Program-made: the position numbers and the translations under genes
Shown here: in pieces, positions 10,570-22,333 of the stretch
Numbering within the stretch: the first letter of the stretch is position 1
How the letters are laid out: every line of letters starts with the position of its first letter
The notes under the pieces: generated by a model
The model's input: the letters and a program-made list of their open reading frames with translations, nothing else
What the model was told of the DNA's origin: nothing
The model's database searches: none
NCBI RefSeq assembly: GCF_016545825.1
Contig: NC_052612.1
Location: forward strand, 50,637,738-50,701,737
DNA from: Eucalyptus grandis
Taxonomy: Eukaryota > Streptophyta > Magnoliopsida > Myrtales > Myrtaceae
Length of the DNA: 64,000 bases
Reading direction: 5' to 3'

Positions 10570-12217
10570 ATGGCTAAGTTAAAGATCATTGTCTCTGCGA
10601 CGAGCTTCTTCTGCACAAGAATCGAGTGGGCTCTAAAACTGAAGGGCCTCGAGTACGAGCTCACTGTTGAAGACTGGTTCAAGGGGAAGACCGAATTGCT
10701 TTTGAAGTCGAACCCGGTGCACAAGAAGGTCCCGGTGCTGTTGGACGATGGGGTCGTGATTGCAGAGTCCAAAGTGATTCTGGAGTACATCGATGAGAAG
10801 TGGAAGGGAGGTGATTTTTATCCGTTGTTGCCTCAAGACCCTTATGAGAGAGCTCAAGCTCGTTTCTGGGCTCAGTTTGCTGATGACAAGGTGACTCTTG
10901 ACTTTTTCCCCCAAATTTGGCTTCTCGTCTGTCTGTTGTTTTGTTCACGTTACGAGGAGTATGAGTTTTCTGTTGAATGATGTTCACTTCTTTGCCCCCA
11001 AAGTTGATTATTAGCAGGCTGAAAATGAATTGCCGTGCCAATGATTGGAATCTAGTTCAAGCTCGGTGCTGAATTGGCTCCGACTTTCCGTTAGATACTT
11101 CAATTGATTGTTCACTAGAAAAGCACAAAATCCGTGCGAAAAGATTCTTCAAGTCAAGAAGTGCATGTTCTTCTGTTTAAGCAAAGTTCCAATTGCCCTG
11201 TGAGTTTATTCTGTGGATGCTTATCTTGCGTATTCACACTTGCTGGATGCATCAGAGGGAGAGCGGGAGAGAACAATATGAAGTAGAGCCATATTTACGT
11301 AACGGCGTGATGTTGGAGTGGCATGTTAGCTTCCCTTGAATCCCCAGATTCCATCTATGGATACACAACATATATCAAGCTAAATGCCAGCTCCTGAATG
11401 GCAATCTAATGGCAGAATCGATACCATTGAATATGGACGAAGCTCTTTGTAATTGGGATTTCTTGTTTATATATGCTGGGACAACCAAAATGCTATCTTA
11501 CAAGGTTTTCTGATGAAACTGTGTCTGCAATTGAGAAAATTCCATTGAAAAGAACGAAACCTTAAATTCAATCGATGTAGAAAGTTGACCATAGAGGTGG
11601 CTTTGCCAAGGGGATGCCCACCCATATACCAAAAGAGTCAATGTTACTAAATCCTCTCGACAGTTGGAGATCTTCTTGTCTGTCTTATAGGTCGGATTTT
11701 CTTCTGGCACCCATATATATAATTCACATTCTTCAGAAACGCAGGACTTTGTATCAGCATGTTTGTGGCTACAGCAGAATAAGTTTCCCATTCGAGTCAA
11801 ATAATTCCTCCTGATGACAAACTTGCTTATGCATGTCACTGTGAACAGTGTCTCTCCGGTGCTTTTCAAGCTTGTCTGGCCGAAGATGGGGAGGAAAAGG
11901 AGAAAGCGGTGGAGACTACATTAGAGTCTTTCACTTATCTTGAGAAGCAGATTGAAGGCAAGAAGTGTTTTGCGGGAGACAAGATGGGCTATTTGGATCT
12001 TGTGGCTGGTTGGATCCCGCATTGGCTCAGCGTCATGGAAGAAACAGGGGGCATCAAGATATTTGATGCCGAGAGGTTCCCATCCCTTCATGAGTGGGCA
12101 CAAAACTTCATCGAAATTCCGCTGATTAGGGAATGTCTTCCACCTAGAGATGTGCTGGTTAACCATTATATTCGTCGCCTGAGCTCCGTGCGTTCCTTAA
12201 AACTGAACAAGCCATAG
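10570..12217 (+). CDS. Tau-class glutathione S-transferase, copy 1 (two exons)
   Basis: The enzyme conjugates glutathione to electrophiles and peroxides in the cytosol. Exon 1 is 10570-10890 (107 codons) and exon 2 is 11849-12217, giving 229 residues, normal for tau GSTs. The intron has GT (10891) and AG (11848) ends in phase 0 after FADDK, the usual GSTU intron site. The thioredoxin-like domain shows the active-site Ser in ATSFFCTR (residue 12), the KKVPVL cis-Pro segment and the glutathione-binding ESKVILEYIDEKW motif. The C-terminal helical domain shows GYLDLVAGWIPHWL and SLHEWAQNF. The start is the first ATG after the conserved leader and matches copies 2 and 3. This is the only copy without a visible lesion. 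It resembles U8/HSP26-type members; substrate cannot be read from sequence. Confidence 0.88.
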
Positions 12218-13139
12218 AATAAACCCTTCGTTTAGATTGAGGAATGCGTTGCTTGTGTTTTTCTCCCCTGGTTTCCTCTGTTATATTTGTAACCTTCTGA
12301 TATGGTGCAATAATATACTTACGATCATCTTTCTCTTGGGAGATTATAAGTAAATTCAATATTATTCCTAGGATCACCGTTCCTTGTGTAAGCTTCCAGT
12401 GATTGAATGGGTTTGAATTAAAAGGTGTATAGACCTCTAGGCTATGACATCTAACTCTGGATCAGGAGTTCATCGAGCAAGAAGCTTTACCTTGGAAATG
12501 CACTACCTCTCCCTGCTTCTGATGGTCTAACATTGAAGCCATGGCTTCGACTTGGTTTCGTAAGATTGGTAAGTTCATTGTGTGCAGATGTATCACTATC
12601 AAAAGTCCTAATGTGATGCGAAGGTTGAATTAGTACTTGAACAAAAAAAAAAAAAGATTGAATTAATTCTCATGTGGTGTCATTGAATTTGCTATGACTT
12701 AAAGATTGTCGATGCGATGAAATAGATTATGTGGCTCCAAAGTTCAAACTCAGATGCTTGCCAAACTTACAGCATATAAAGCACTTGAATAGAGGGTTTT
12801 TGATCATGTCAAAGTGCAATGGGGAGATACTTAGATATCCTAGATAACTATTTGCCGCTCTAAGTGAAGCACTTCTCGTCTTTTGTTTTGATTCTCCGTG
12901 TCAAGCCAACTTGCCCTCCTTTCGTTACAATCCGTTGATATTGAAATTAGCTAAAACTGTACCATGTTCTTGGAGTTTTCATCTTGAAGATTATCCAACC
13001 TTTATCTCAACGATAATGGATAGACCAATCATCGAATCTTTATGAACTCTGTTGACTATTGGGTTAGAATGTTCACCTGCTTAAATCAATCTGCTTGCAA
13101 AATTCAGTAACTAACCGTCCGTTGGAGCTACACAAACTT

Positions 13140-13500
13140 GATGCTGCCTTTCACAAGCTCGAAAATGGATGACTCTTCGTGCTTTTGAGTCAGCGAGTAA
13201 CAAAAGATCATAATATCTCGTTCCTGAATTGTTCTTTCAGTAGTCCTCACTAGCGGCTCTCCAATGCGAAGTTAACTCTTGGGCTCTTGCAGGATTTCCT
13301 TCTGTGGTGTCTATAGGCAGCTTCACCATTTTCTCCACACAAAAGGAACCATTCCCCTCCCTGATCCTTCTACTTCCGCAGGAGGTGCAAAATACACCGG
13401 CATGTTAAACTCCGTCCACTCTTCATCACTTTTTGTTCCCTTCACAGGACCAGGAAATGCAAAAGGCAAGTCAGTTTCGTGCAGTAATGGTTCTCAGGTT
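13140..13500 (-). pseudogene. Unrecognised gene relic in GSTU unit 1 tail
   Basis: The minus strand from about 13500 encodes a stretch similar to the longer open frame at 32165-32500 in unit 3: a PFAFPGPVKGTKSDEEWTEF-like start against PFPFPGSVKGTISEEKWTEF. Here the frame breaks after some 40 residues. I do not recognise the protein. Its presence in the tails of units 1 and 3 shows it belonged to the duplicated block. Confidence 0.4.
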
Positions 13501-13686
13501 AGACGACCGGACTATTCCGGAAAGAAAGATTTCCCCTGCCCACAAAAACATAGAACAATTCTGAAGCCAACCAATGAGGTATGTTTATGTGTAACGATCC
13601 AGTTTTCACGGCAAAATGTTGCAATGAGTTCTCCAAGTTAACCGGGTGAATCTTGAAGTTTCTAAGGATCTTTTCTTGTATAAAAT

Positions 13687-13695
13687 TATAAATAG
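13687..13695 (+). promoter_or_regulatory. TATA-like motif, function unknown
   Basis: TATAAATAG is followed about 35 bases later by a CT-rich leader-like stretch ending at 13758. Unit 3 has a related but weaker site near 32850. No intact gene follows in either place. It may be a dead promoter or part of an old repeat. Confidence 0.25.
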
Positions 13696-13775
13696 AGATC
13701 CCTTCATCTGGATTCACTCAGAAATACAAACACAAATTCAGAGCTTCTCTCTAGTTTCATTGATGACAAATCTCT

Positions 13776-15262
13776 TGTCACACCCTAATTCCCACCAGAT
13801 TTGGGGGAATGACACGGCCATCCTTCCTCCCAAAGGATGCAACCTCAAATCAAACTCAAGGATCAACTCCCAAAAGATGCAACCTCAAATCAAACTCAAC
13901 AATCAACTCCCAATAGTCCCCATGAAAATGCTCTTGCACTACTTGCGGTTCACTAAAGAACCTTAATAACAAGTAAGATGGAAGGAATGAGCTACCATGA
14001 CCAAAATGAACAATCACTATGCACATTTAAAATACAAACATAACTCACTTTTGCCAAATCCGGAATTTAACAAATCTTCAATACCAAAATGCAATATTTT
14101 TTACTTTAACATAAATTTTTCATAGCGTGAATATTCAAGGTAATAACAAAGCAAACATCAATGCTCTAGTTTATTGATCAATCTCATCAAAACACACATC
14201 AATGATTAATTCCATTGACCAAACTCATGCTCAATTATCTAGTTATGGACACGCATAACGTTCATAACAAGGTGACCAAAATTCTTCCTTAATTAGATCC
14301 TATCGATCATTAGTCGGTGGCTCGGCCTATAAGGATATCTCAAACTGGTAAGCACATATCCACAAATGCCTCAATAGGTTCACAAAGATACTAAACATTT
14401 TCCATCAATCTCAAACTTCATTAATTCCACAACCAAAACTAGAACCATCTCACAACTCAAGTTTAATAACAAAATCACAACTTTTCACCATTCGATATAT
14501 ATATCAAAGTACCTTTTTAAAAATCACATTGCTATACTATGAACTTTTCTTGATTATTTCATAAAAGGTTTTACAAACCATTTGCAGGCAATAAATTCAA
14601 ACTAAAGTCAAAGGTAACTTTTTCATTTCAAACAAACAAAAAGATAGTTATGCAAGTTCACCAAAAAAAAAAAAAAAAAGACAGTTATGCAACATATGTT
14701 ATTTCTTCACTCATAACATAACTAATTCATATCGTTGTCCCCTATGCACAACTCACACGTCAAACTTGTTTATGCCATAAATTTCTCTATAGAACTCAAG
14801 TCGTTTCGATATATTACAAGAACCCCAACTTGGCTACCCCTAAACCTAGCTGGAAATAGTTGCAATTCAACCCAAGGTTATTGTTTGCATTCTATCCAAA
14901 ACGCGTTGGTAACTTGCAAATTTCATTCTAAGCAAATTGTCGGCTCAAATTGAGATCCGTAAAATGTTATAACTTTACAACATGGTAAACTATCATTTCT
15001 ATATATACCCCGCTTGAAAACTCTTCAATTGAATGCAACAATTTAGAATTAACCTAAAACTGAATTGCAAAACGGTGTTAATTTGGGTTCAATCACGTGT
15101 GAGAACTTTTTCCTTTTCCTCTTTTTTCTCTCTTCCCACCAGTGCTCTCTCTCTCTCTCTTTCGTTGGGGTCTTCTTGCGCCAAGATGAAATAAAGAAAA
15201 GGGTTGGGCTTGGGCTTGTTGTATAAGAGACATGGGTTGAGTTTTGGAGGCCCACATATCCA
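13776..15262. mobile_element. Putative solo LTR, 1.49 kb
   Basis: The segment starts TGTCACACCC and ends ATATCCA, with TCTCT on both sides (13771-13775 and 15263-15267), giving TG...CA ends and a 5-bp duplication. The start resembles the solo LTR at 28117 (TGTCATACTCC), and both hold similar words such as TTGATCAATCTCA. The surroundings are CT-rich, so the duplication could be chance. There is no internal domain or gene. A solo LTR forms by recombination between the two LTRs of an element. Confidence 0.5.
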
Positions 15263-15267
15263 TCTCT

Positions 15268-15700
15268 ATTCTAGCCTTGCCTCTATATACAATGATAAGA
15301 ATAGCCGCCTAGTAGTGGCAATAGAAGCCGATGCTCGGGTAGATATGGTTATTTTGGTTGCCGGTTATGATGAATGCATTTTCCAAGTCTCTGCACCCTC
15401 CATTATAATGTGAGACGTGGACCATTTTCTGTTTTGTCAAATCGAGCAACTTATAATGTGAGACCTAGACCATTATATTCCAGTGGAAGAGCTCATTTAA
15501 CTTGAGGTTGTTTCGTTAAATCAAGCAACTTATTGGATAGTTTTACATGAGAAAAGGTCTCACACACAGACTTGAACTAGGTTCTTGCCTTGTATTTTAC
15601 CTGTAATAAATTGGGTTTTGAGAATAGTTTGCGATTTTTGATAAATGTACTTCAAAAGGAATTGGAGAAAACAAAAGGATGTTCAAATGTGATACGATTT
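15268..15700. other. No gene seen
   Basis: This is AT-rich spacer between GSTU units 1 and 2. It has two copies of an AACTTATAATGTGAGAC-like word near 15400-15470. No ORF, RNA gene or clear transposon end is visible. Confidence 0.4.
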
Positions 15701-16514
15701 GTAGGGAAATTATTTACAACAACTAAATTATTCAATCTGCAGAACTAGCAATGAGAATCAAATGCATACAGCTAAAAAGATAAACGTATGCATTCGTATT
15801 TCATATAAAATCTACTGCAACAAGTGGGCTGATGAGGGCCCACCGCTCCTCTTAGTCGCTAAGTGCTCGATTTGATTTTCATATTAAATGCATACATCGA
15901 TCAAACATACATCTTTCGAGATCAAAAAAATTTTCAAGTAAAAATTAGCATAAAATCAATCCATCACAGTTATGATGAATTGAGATAAATTGTGTCTAAG
16001 TAGAAATATACCTATGTTGACGGTATAGCATCGCAAACCCAACAAAAAAAAAAAAAAAAAAATTGCAACAATAATGTACTTTTGTTTTTTCTTGATATAA
16101 TAATCCAAGCATTGGTATATTATAATTCTCAGTCGCCTATGTGAAATGTCTTATCTTTTGCATTCTTTTTCCTTCCTTCCCTTTTACTAGTGAATGACCG
16201 CAACTTCCAAGAACCTCTCCCTGACCCGCGATCATTCGAACTTGGCAGATATCAAACTTGAATATAATTTTTAAGAAAACATGCGTTTTCTTAGGAGCTA
16301 AGAAACCTCGAGTGTATCCTTCTTTTCGATCAAGGACTGCGAAGAAGATGAGAGACTCACGATATTTTTTCGCTTGTAACCTCATGATACGGTGCATAAT
16401 AAGTCTATTCTGCTTCTATGCTTAGCGAGATTCCTGTTGGTAGCTATATATGCGACTTGAATTGGATTCGATCTGTGAAGCGACGCATCATTTGTGTGTA
16501 CGAGTTTTGTTGGT

Positions 16515-19010
16515 TGTTTGTAAACAAACAAAATGTGCTTTTTTTTCTATTGTGTCATCTAGACTAGGCAAAGTGGATTGCATATCTTTGGTGAATGCTA
16601 TAACCTCGAGAGTCCAATCCTGGACGAACCGGTTCCTCTCCCTGGCCGGTAGATTGCAGCTAATCAGATCGGTCTTGCACTCGATTTAGGTTTATTGGTC
16701 TAGTGTGTTCATCCTCCCCTCTTCGGTCATAAGACAAATAGAGAAAATATTTCGCCAATTCCTTTGGAAAGGACCGACCCTTGGATCAGGAGGGGCGAAG
16801 GTCAAATGGGATGAAGTCTGCCTACCCAAGGAGGAAGGTGGCTTGGGTATCCGACCCATCCGGGTTAGCAATATAGCTTCAATGATTAAGCACTTGTGGC
16901 TCCTCTTTATTGATAAAGAATCGCTTTGGTGCAAATGGATCCATTCCAACTTCATCAAACATAAGAATTTTTGGGTCATCCCTAGACCTACCATATGCTC
17001 TTGGTCTTGGAAAAAGCTGCTAGGCCTTCGAGACTTAATTCAGCATCAATTTATGTGGCGAATAGGCAATGGATTATCTACATCATTTTGGTTCGATCAT
17101 TGGCATCACCGGGGGCCGCTCTATAAGCTTTTCACAGATCGGAACATATACTGTTATGGCATCCCTCGGCTTGCTTCTGTTGCTGCTGGTACATCGCCCT
17201 TTCCCTCCCTCTCGCAGTCTCGCGCCATTATGGGTTGGGATGATCCTCTCCCAAACCTCAACAACAATGATGACAGCTCCTATGGCTGGGCCATTCTTGT
17301 GGATGTTTACAACGGCTTATGCTTGACACTTCTAAGGGCTAGGGGCCAGCTTGTGCCTTGGTCGAGATTCATTTGAAGTTCTTCTCTTCCCCCGGTATCA
17401 AACCCACTTATGGTTGATCACTCGCAACCGATTACCGACCCAGGTAATTCTGTTTGCTCATGGGAGAATTCCAGTTTCCTCATGTGTGTTCTGTTCCTCT
17501 AGACCTGACTCTGTTGATCACTTGTTCTTCGGATGCCCGGTTACGGCTAGTCTGGGTACTTTCTGGGCGAATAAGTGTAACCTCCCATGGCGGAATTCTA
17601 CGTGGAAGGATAACTTAGATTGGGTTATCAAGCATCTCTCTTACTCTAGTTTCTATCAATCGGTGGCTCGCTTTGGCTTTGCCGCCTTATGCTACCTTAT
17701 TTGGAAGGAGAGGAATAACATCATCTTCCGCAACCAAACCTTATCCCTCCCGGCTTTAAAGGAACATCTTCGCATGGCTATCAAGGATAGAGCCTTTATC
17801 TTTTGAGAAGGTCCTGATACGACTCGTAATGTAAGACTACAACTCCGTTGGGGAATCCATCCTTCGATATTTGATCGAGGCGTTTCATTTTGAGTAATGA
17901 GGCGTCCGAGTCTCTTCAGCTTTGGATGCATCCATGGTGTCCCTTCTTTGCTATCTTTCAATTTCCTGGTTGTATTCCTTTCCCCTGTGCGGGTGCCTTC
18001 GTCTTTCCCCTTCTCTTCCTTTTTGGCTGTTGTTTAGCCTTCGTCTAGCTGTTGTTTCTTTCGTTCCTCTCTATGCAGCTCCTCCCCCCTTCCCCGGCAC
18101 CCTTCCACTCGCTTGGCTGATTGTCTTTTGAGTGCAAGCCTTGGTGCCAGGGTCTGTTGCTTTATAGGTGTGTAGCTCACCAGTTCTTGATCTATTATAT
18201 TTTTACCCTTTACCAAAAAAAAAACAAAATGTGCTTTTCCTTATTCCACATAGGAAAGTTGGAAGGAGATGAGCCATCTTATAACCGTGAGCCTTTTCTA
18301 ATTTGTTCAAAGAAAAGATTGGGATGTGGGCTAGATCCCACAATATTCGTGTGTAGGTGTGCGATTATTAGGTGTACTTAGCACGCTTGCATGGTCGTGA
18401 TTTAATTGGCACTAATCCCCTATTTATTATTTAATTTTTATTTTATTTTGTACGGTTATCTTGTTAAAATTTATTAGTCCAAATGTTATATTTATTCATT
18501 CAATAAGATACTATGAAATTCGGAATTTTATTTTATATTATTTTATTATTTCGAATTTTATGCATTTTTTCCATATAACATTTGAAAATATACTTGTTCG
18601 GTTTGCAACTTTTTGTGAAAAAAAAAAAAATACCTTTGCTCACTTTGCAAATTTTCCCAAAAGGATACTTTTATTTACTTTGCAATCTTTTCTGAATGGT
18701 TGCCTATATTAATTAAAACCGAGATATGTATGTCGTTCTTGGCATGAATGTAAAATAAGTCTTTTCGAGTCTTATTTCTAAAATTATAGCATTATTTCAA
18801 TTGTTTCTTAAAGAGACCCTAGAGAAATACTAGAATTGTTATTAGTATTCTCACTCAAGACTTTGTTGTATCCAGGATGATATTTGTCAATAATTATTAG
18901 CAACATTGTAGGAGTAAGTAAATCTTTAAAGAAATTGATATTACGCCTCAAATTCTAACTTGATTGTTCAATCTAATTTGAAGCCATATTTTTCCTACAA
19001 ATTTTTACTA
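16515..19010. repeat. Unidentified insertion hosting a LINE
   Basis: Units 1 and 3 run straight from the GTGTGTGCAAGTTT word to the GGTTAATACT word. In unit 2 these are separated by 2.5 kb. After taking out the LINE (16543-18221 plus one target copy), about 0.8 kb of AT-rich sequence remains, with repeated CACTTTGCAA / TTTGCAA words near 18600-18690. I cannot find its ends or class. Confidence 0.4.
16543..18221 (+). mobile_element. 5'-truncated LINE with poly-A tail
   Basis: A 17-bp direct repeat AAACAAAATGTGCTTTT lies at 16526-16542 and 18222-18238, and the body ends in a poly-A run before the second copy. This is the signature of target-primed reverse transcription. The body encodes the C-terminal part of a LINE ORF2: RT thumb sequence with QLIRSVLHSI, a frame to 17376 with EEGGLGIRPI, then a frame to 17806 with RLPTQVIL and a CVFC...DSVDHLFFGC zinc motif (zf-RVT type). 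Stops and a frame change near 17350 mark it as dead. No endonuclease or catalytic RT part remains. Confidence 0.85.
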
Positions 19011-19687
19011 GTTAATACTAAATAAAAAAGCCACTGAACAGGCTTTTAGACGTGTATATCAAGCAATGTAGTTCGGATCTACGTACACTTCAGCAGAAAT
19101 GCGTCCACTTTGTTATAGTTTCATGATGAATTTATGTTAATGAAGTCTAATTGTGTATATTAAACAATCAAATCTATTTTGTTTCTCCTTCTTGGCCTTG
19201 CGTTTCACTGTTCCTCGTCAATGGCCGCGCCATTGATGTGCTCCAAGATTCCAACTTGGCAGCATTAGACTAAACATGGCAGTTGTTTTCAAGAACACGT
19301 CTCAAATTTATTTATGTACCAGAGATCCCAACTCGATTACACTGCTCAAAACAGCAAAGCACGATCATGGCTAAGTTAAAGATCATAGTCTCTGCAACGA
19401 GCTTGTTCTGCACGAGAATCGAGTGGGCTCTAAAACTGAAGGGCCTTGAGTACGAGCTCACTGTGGAAGACTGGGACAAGGGGAAGAGCGAATTGCTTTT
19501 GAAGTCAAACCCGGTGCACAAGAAGGTCCCGGTGCTTTTGGACAATGGAGTCGTGATTGCAGAGTCGAAAGTGATTCTGGAGTACATTGATGAGAAGTGG
19601 AAGGGAGGTGATCTTTATCCGTTGTTGCCTCAATACCCTTATGAGAGAGCTCAAGCTCGTTTCTGGGCTCAGTTTGCTGATGACAAG

Positions 19688-19689
19688 AT
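19688..19689 (+). other. Mutated splice donor (GT to AT)
   Basis: The base after the conserved GACAAG exon end is A where both sister copies have G. This abolishes the canonical donor. The AT here is not followed by the AT-AC intron consensus, so U12 splicing is not a likely rescue. Confidence 0.85.
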
Positions 19690-20044
19690 GACTCTTTTGA
19701 CCTTTTCCCCCGGTTATTGTCTTTTCGTCTGTTTCTGTTGTTTTGTTCACGTTATGAGGAGTACGAGTTCTGATGGAGCAATTATTCTACTAGATGCTTT
19801 TAGGGAAAATTCGAAGTATATTGTGCAATCGGAGGCAGGATGTTCACGTTTTTGCCCCCAAAGTTGATTATTGGTAAGCTGAAAATGAACTGCCGTGCCA
19901 ATGATTCGAGTCTAGTTCAAGCTTGTTGCTGAATTGGCTCAACTTTCTGTTAGATACTTCAATTTGATGTTTACTAGAAAAGCACAAAAACCATGCGAAA
20001 AGATCCTTTGGGTGAAGAGGTGCGTTTTCATGCTCGCTGGATGC

Positions 20045-20047
<3 letters not shown>

Positions 20048-20081
<34 letters not shown>
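20048..20081. repeat. (AG)n microsatellite in GST copy 2 intron
   Basis: About 17 AG units. Copy 1 has only the short seed GAGGGAGAGCGGGAGAG at the matching place near 11257, so expansion followed duplication. Confidence 0.9.
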
Positions 20082-20082
<1 letters not shown>

Positions 20083-20911
20083 CTGAGACAAGAATACGAA
20101 GGAGAACCATATTATGTAAAAAGCGTGATGTTGGAATGGCATGTTTGCTTCCCTTGAATCCCAGATTCCATCTATGGATACACAACAAATACCAAGCTAA
20201 ATGGCAGCCCATGGATGGAAAACTAATGGCAGAATCGATTCCATTGAATATGGATGATTCTCTCTCGAATGGGGATTTCTTGCTTATATATGCTGGACAA
20301 CCAAAAATGCTATCTTGCTAATTTTTCTCCATGAAAAGGTTTTCTGATGAAACTGTGTCCGCAACTGAGAAAATTCTGTTGAAAAGAACGAACCTTAAAT
20401 TCAATCGATGTAGAAAATCAACCTTAGAGCTAGCTTTGCCAAGGGATGCCTACTCATGTAACGAAAGGGTTAATGTTACTAAATCCTCTTAATAACTCTT
20501 CTTGTCCGTCTTATAGGTCAGATTTTCTTCTGGCAACCCTATATAATTCACAGCCTTCAGAAATACAGGACTTTATATCAGAACGTTTGTGGCTACAGCA
20601 GAAAAAATTTCTCATCCGATTCAAATAATTCTTCTTGATGAGATGCTTGCTTATGCATGTCACTGTGAACAGTGTGTCCTTTTCGCTTTTGGAGCTTATT
20701 GGGCCGAAGATGCCCTGGAAAAGGAGAAAGCAGTGGAGACTGCATTAGAGTCTTTCGCTTATCTTGAGAAACTGATCGAAGGTAGAAATTTTTTGCGGGC
20801 GATAAGATAGGATATTTGACTCGGTGCCAACTGCCATGGAAGAAACTGGGGGCATGAAGATATTTGATGCTGAAAGGTTCCCATCCCTTCATGAGTGGGC
20901 ACAAAACTTCA

Positions 20912-21383
20912 TGTTAAAATGTGATCCATTTTTGGAAAGTACTAGAACACACTAGACTATTCATGTTTAATGGAGAAGGAACAAGTCGGCAACAACAATT
21001 TACTTCAGGCAAAAGAAAAGTAAACAAAAGTCAACAAAAGTTGTGGGGAGCCGCAGAGTATAGGAAAATAGAGAATAAAGGAGAAGTATCGAGAAGATCC
21101 GGAAGAAAGAAGAAAAGGAAAGCAAAGTCTAACTTGGACTTTGACTAGCCACAACAAGCAGGAGCAAGCTGAAATTTTATATTAGTTTTTGTACTCAAAG
21201 TCGTTAGAGAAAGGCGGTGATTCACGCCTATAAATAGGAGTTAGTGGATGTTTATTGTAGGTAGCAGAACACTAGAAATGTTCCTTCCTTTGTAATACCA
21301 ACTATCATAATAAAAAGCTTTTCCCATATTCCCTTGCCATAACAGTCTACTCATATCCACCCATATTTCACACATACCCAACA
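20912..21383. mobile_element. Solo LTR (472 bp) inside GST copy 2 exon 2
   Basis: It starts TGTTAAAATG and ends TACCCAACA, with the 5-bp duplication CTTCA at 20907-20911 and 21384-21388. Removing it and one CTTCA restores the exon sequence seen in copies 1 and 3. It contains a TATA box (CTATAAATAGG, about 21228-21238) and an AATAAAAAG polyadenylation-like signal near 21310 on the plus strand. That suggests plus orientation and retained promoter sequence. No internal domain remains. Confidence 0.9.
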
Positions 21384-21961
21384 CTTCATCGAAATTCCGC
21401 TGATTAAGGAATGTGTTCCACCTAGAGATATGCTGGTTAACTATTGGATTGGTCTCCTGAGCTACCTGCGTTCCTTGGAACCGAACAAGCCCTGAAATAA
21501 ACCCTTCATTTAGATTGAGGAATGCGTTGCTCGTGTTTTTCTCCCCTGGTTTCCTCTCTTGTACTAGTAATCTTCTGATATGGTGCAATAATATACTTAC
21601 AATCATCTTTCTCTGGGAAGATTACAAGTAAATTCGATATTATTCCTAGGATCACCGTTCCTTGTGTAAGCTTGCGGTGGTTGAATGGGTTTGAATTAAA
21701 AGGTGTATAGACCTCTAGGCAATGACATCTAAATCTGGATCAGGAGTTCGTTAAGCAAGGGACATTACCTTGGGAATGCGAGATTCACTACCTCTCCCTG
21801 CTTCTGACAGTCTAAAGTTGAAGCCATGGCTTCGACTTGGTTTCGTGAGATTGGGAAGTTCCTTTTGTGCAGATGTATCACTATAAAAAAATGCAGGTGT
21901 GATGCCGAGGTTGAAATAGTATTCGAATTTAAAAAATAGATTGAATCAGTTCTCGCATGGT

Positions 21962-22320
21962 TGTTGTTTTCTTTTCTTGAAAAGAACAAAAAACACGTAG
22001 ACAGCAAAAACAGAAAAGGACTTTTACAGCAGAAGCAGAGAACAAGTTTACAGCAGAAGCAGAGCGTCGTGTTCAGGAAAAAAAACTGAAAAACATGTTC
22101 AAAATACATACTAGAACGTAACCACAAACCCACATTGCCAACTAACGGCTTGCTTGATTCACAAAATCAGCAACAGATCAGAATATCTAAGATACGTGCA
22201 GCTAACTGCTCCTAGGAGATAAGATTGACTAACCAACTCCTAAAAAAACAGGACACTAACAAACTGACTAAACAAAACAAAAAAGAGAAAAACAGCACGT
22301 GTAGTCTTGATACATCAACA
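21962..22320 (-). repeat. Copia LTR (3' LTR in element orientation)
   Basis: 359 bp, TG...CA ends. Compared with the other LTR it has CAAAAAACACG for CAGAGAACACG, CACATTG for CACGTTG, A7 for A6 near 22245, and GTGTAGTC for GTGCAGTC. It includes two direct copies of an ACAGCAGAAGCAGAG word near 22026 and 22051. Confidence 0.95.
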
Positions 22321-22330
22321 CTCTCCTCCT
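22321..22330 (-). other. Polypurine tract
   Basis: The minus strand reads AGGAGGAGAG immediately before the 3' LTR, the expected plus-strand primer. Confidence 0.85.
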
Positions 22331-22333
22331 GGA

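Larger units (their letters stand above)
9421..13775 (+). repeat. GSTU tandem unit 1
   Basis: This is the first of three segments sharing upstream, genic and downstream sequence. Landmarks common to all three are GGCTGATGAGGGCCCAC near 9549, the ACTGAACAGGCTT word near 10240, the GST exons, and a downstream GTATAGACCTCTAGGC word near 12427. The other copies of the first landmark are near 15830 and 27174. The shared 5' start suggests unequal crossing-over of a unit of roughly 4.3 kb. Confidence 0.7.
19367..21495 (+). pseudogene. Tau-class GST copy 2, pseudogene
   Basis: Exon 1 (19367-19687) is open and nearly identical to the other copies, but the donor GT after FADDK is AT (ATGACT at 19688) while copies 1 and 3 have GTGACT. 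The exon reads into the intron. Exon 2 begins at 20673. It loses one base near 20784, lacks about 30 bases near 20818 that encode the DLVAGWIPHWL region in copy 1, and is split by a solo LTR at 20912-21383. The last 37 codons follow the LTR and end at 21495. Exon 2 start (CVLF...) otherwise fits the family better than copy 1 does. With four independent lesions this copy cannot make a full enzyme; a truncated exon 1 product is possible. Confidence 0.9.

Noticed and set aside
10515..10914. Minus-strand ORFs over GST exon 1, also at the other two copies
   Set aside because: Mirror ORFs of conserved exons; they recur only because the exons are conserved.
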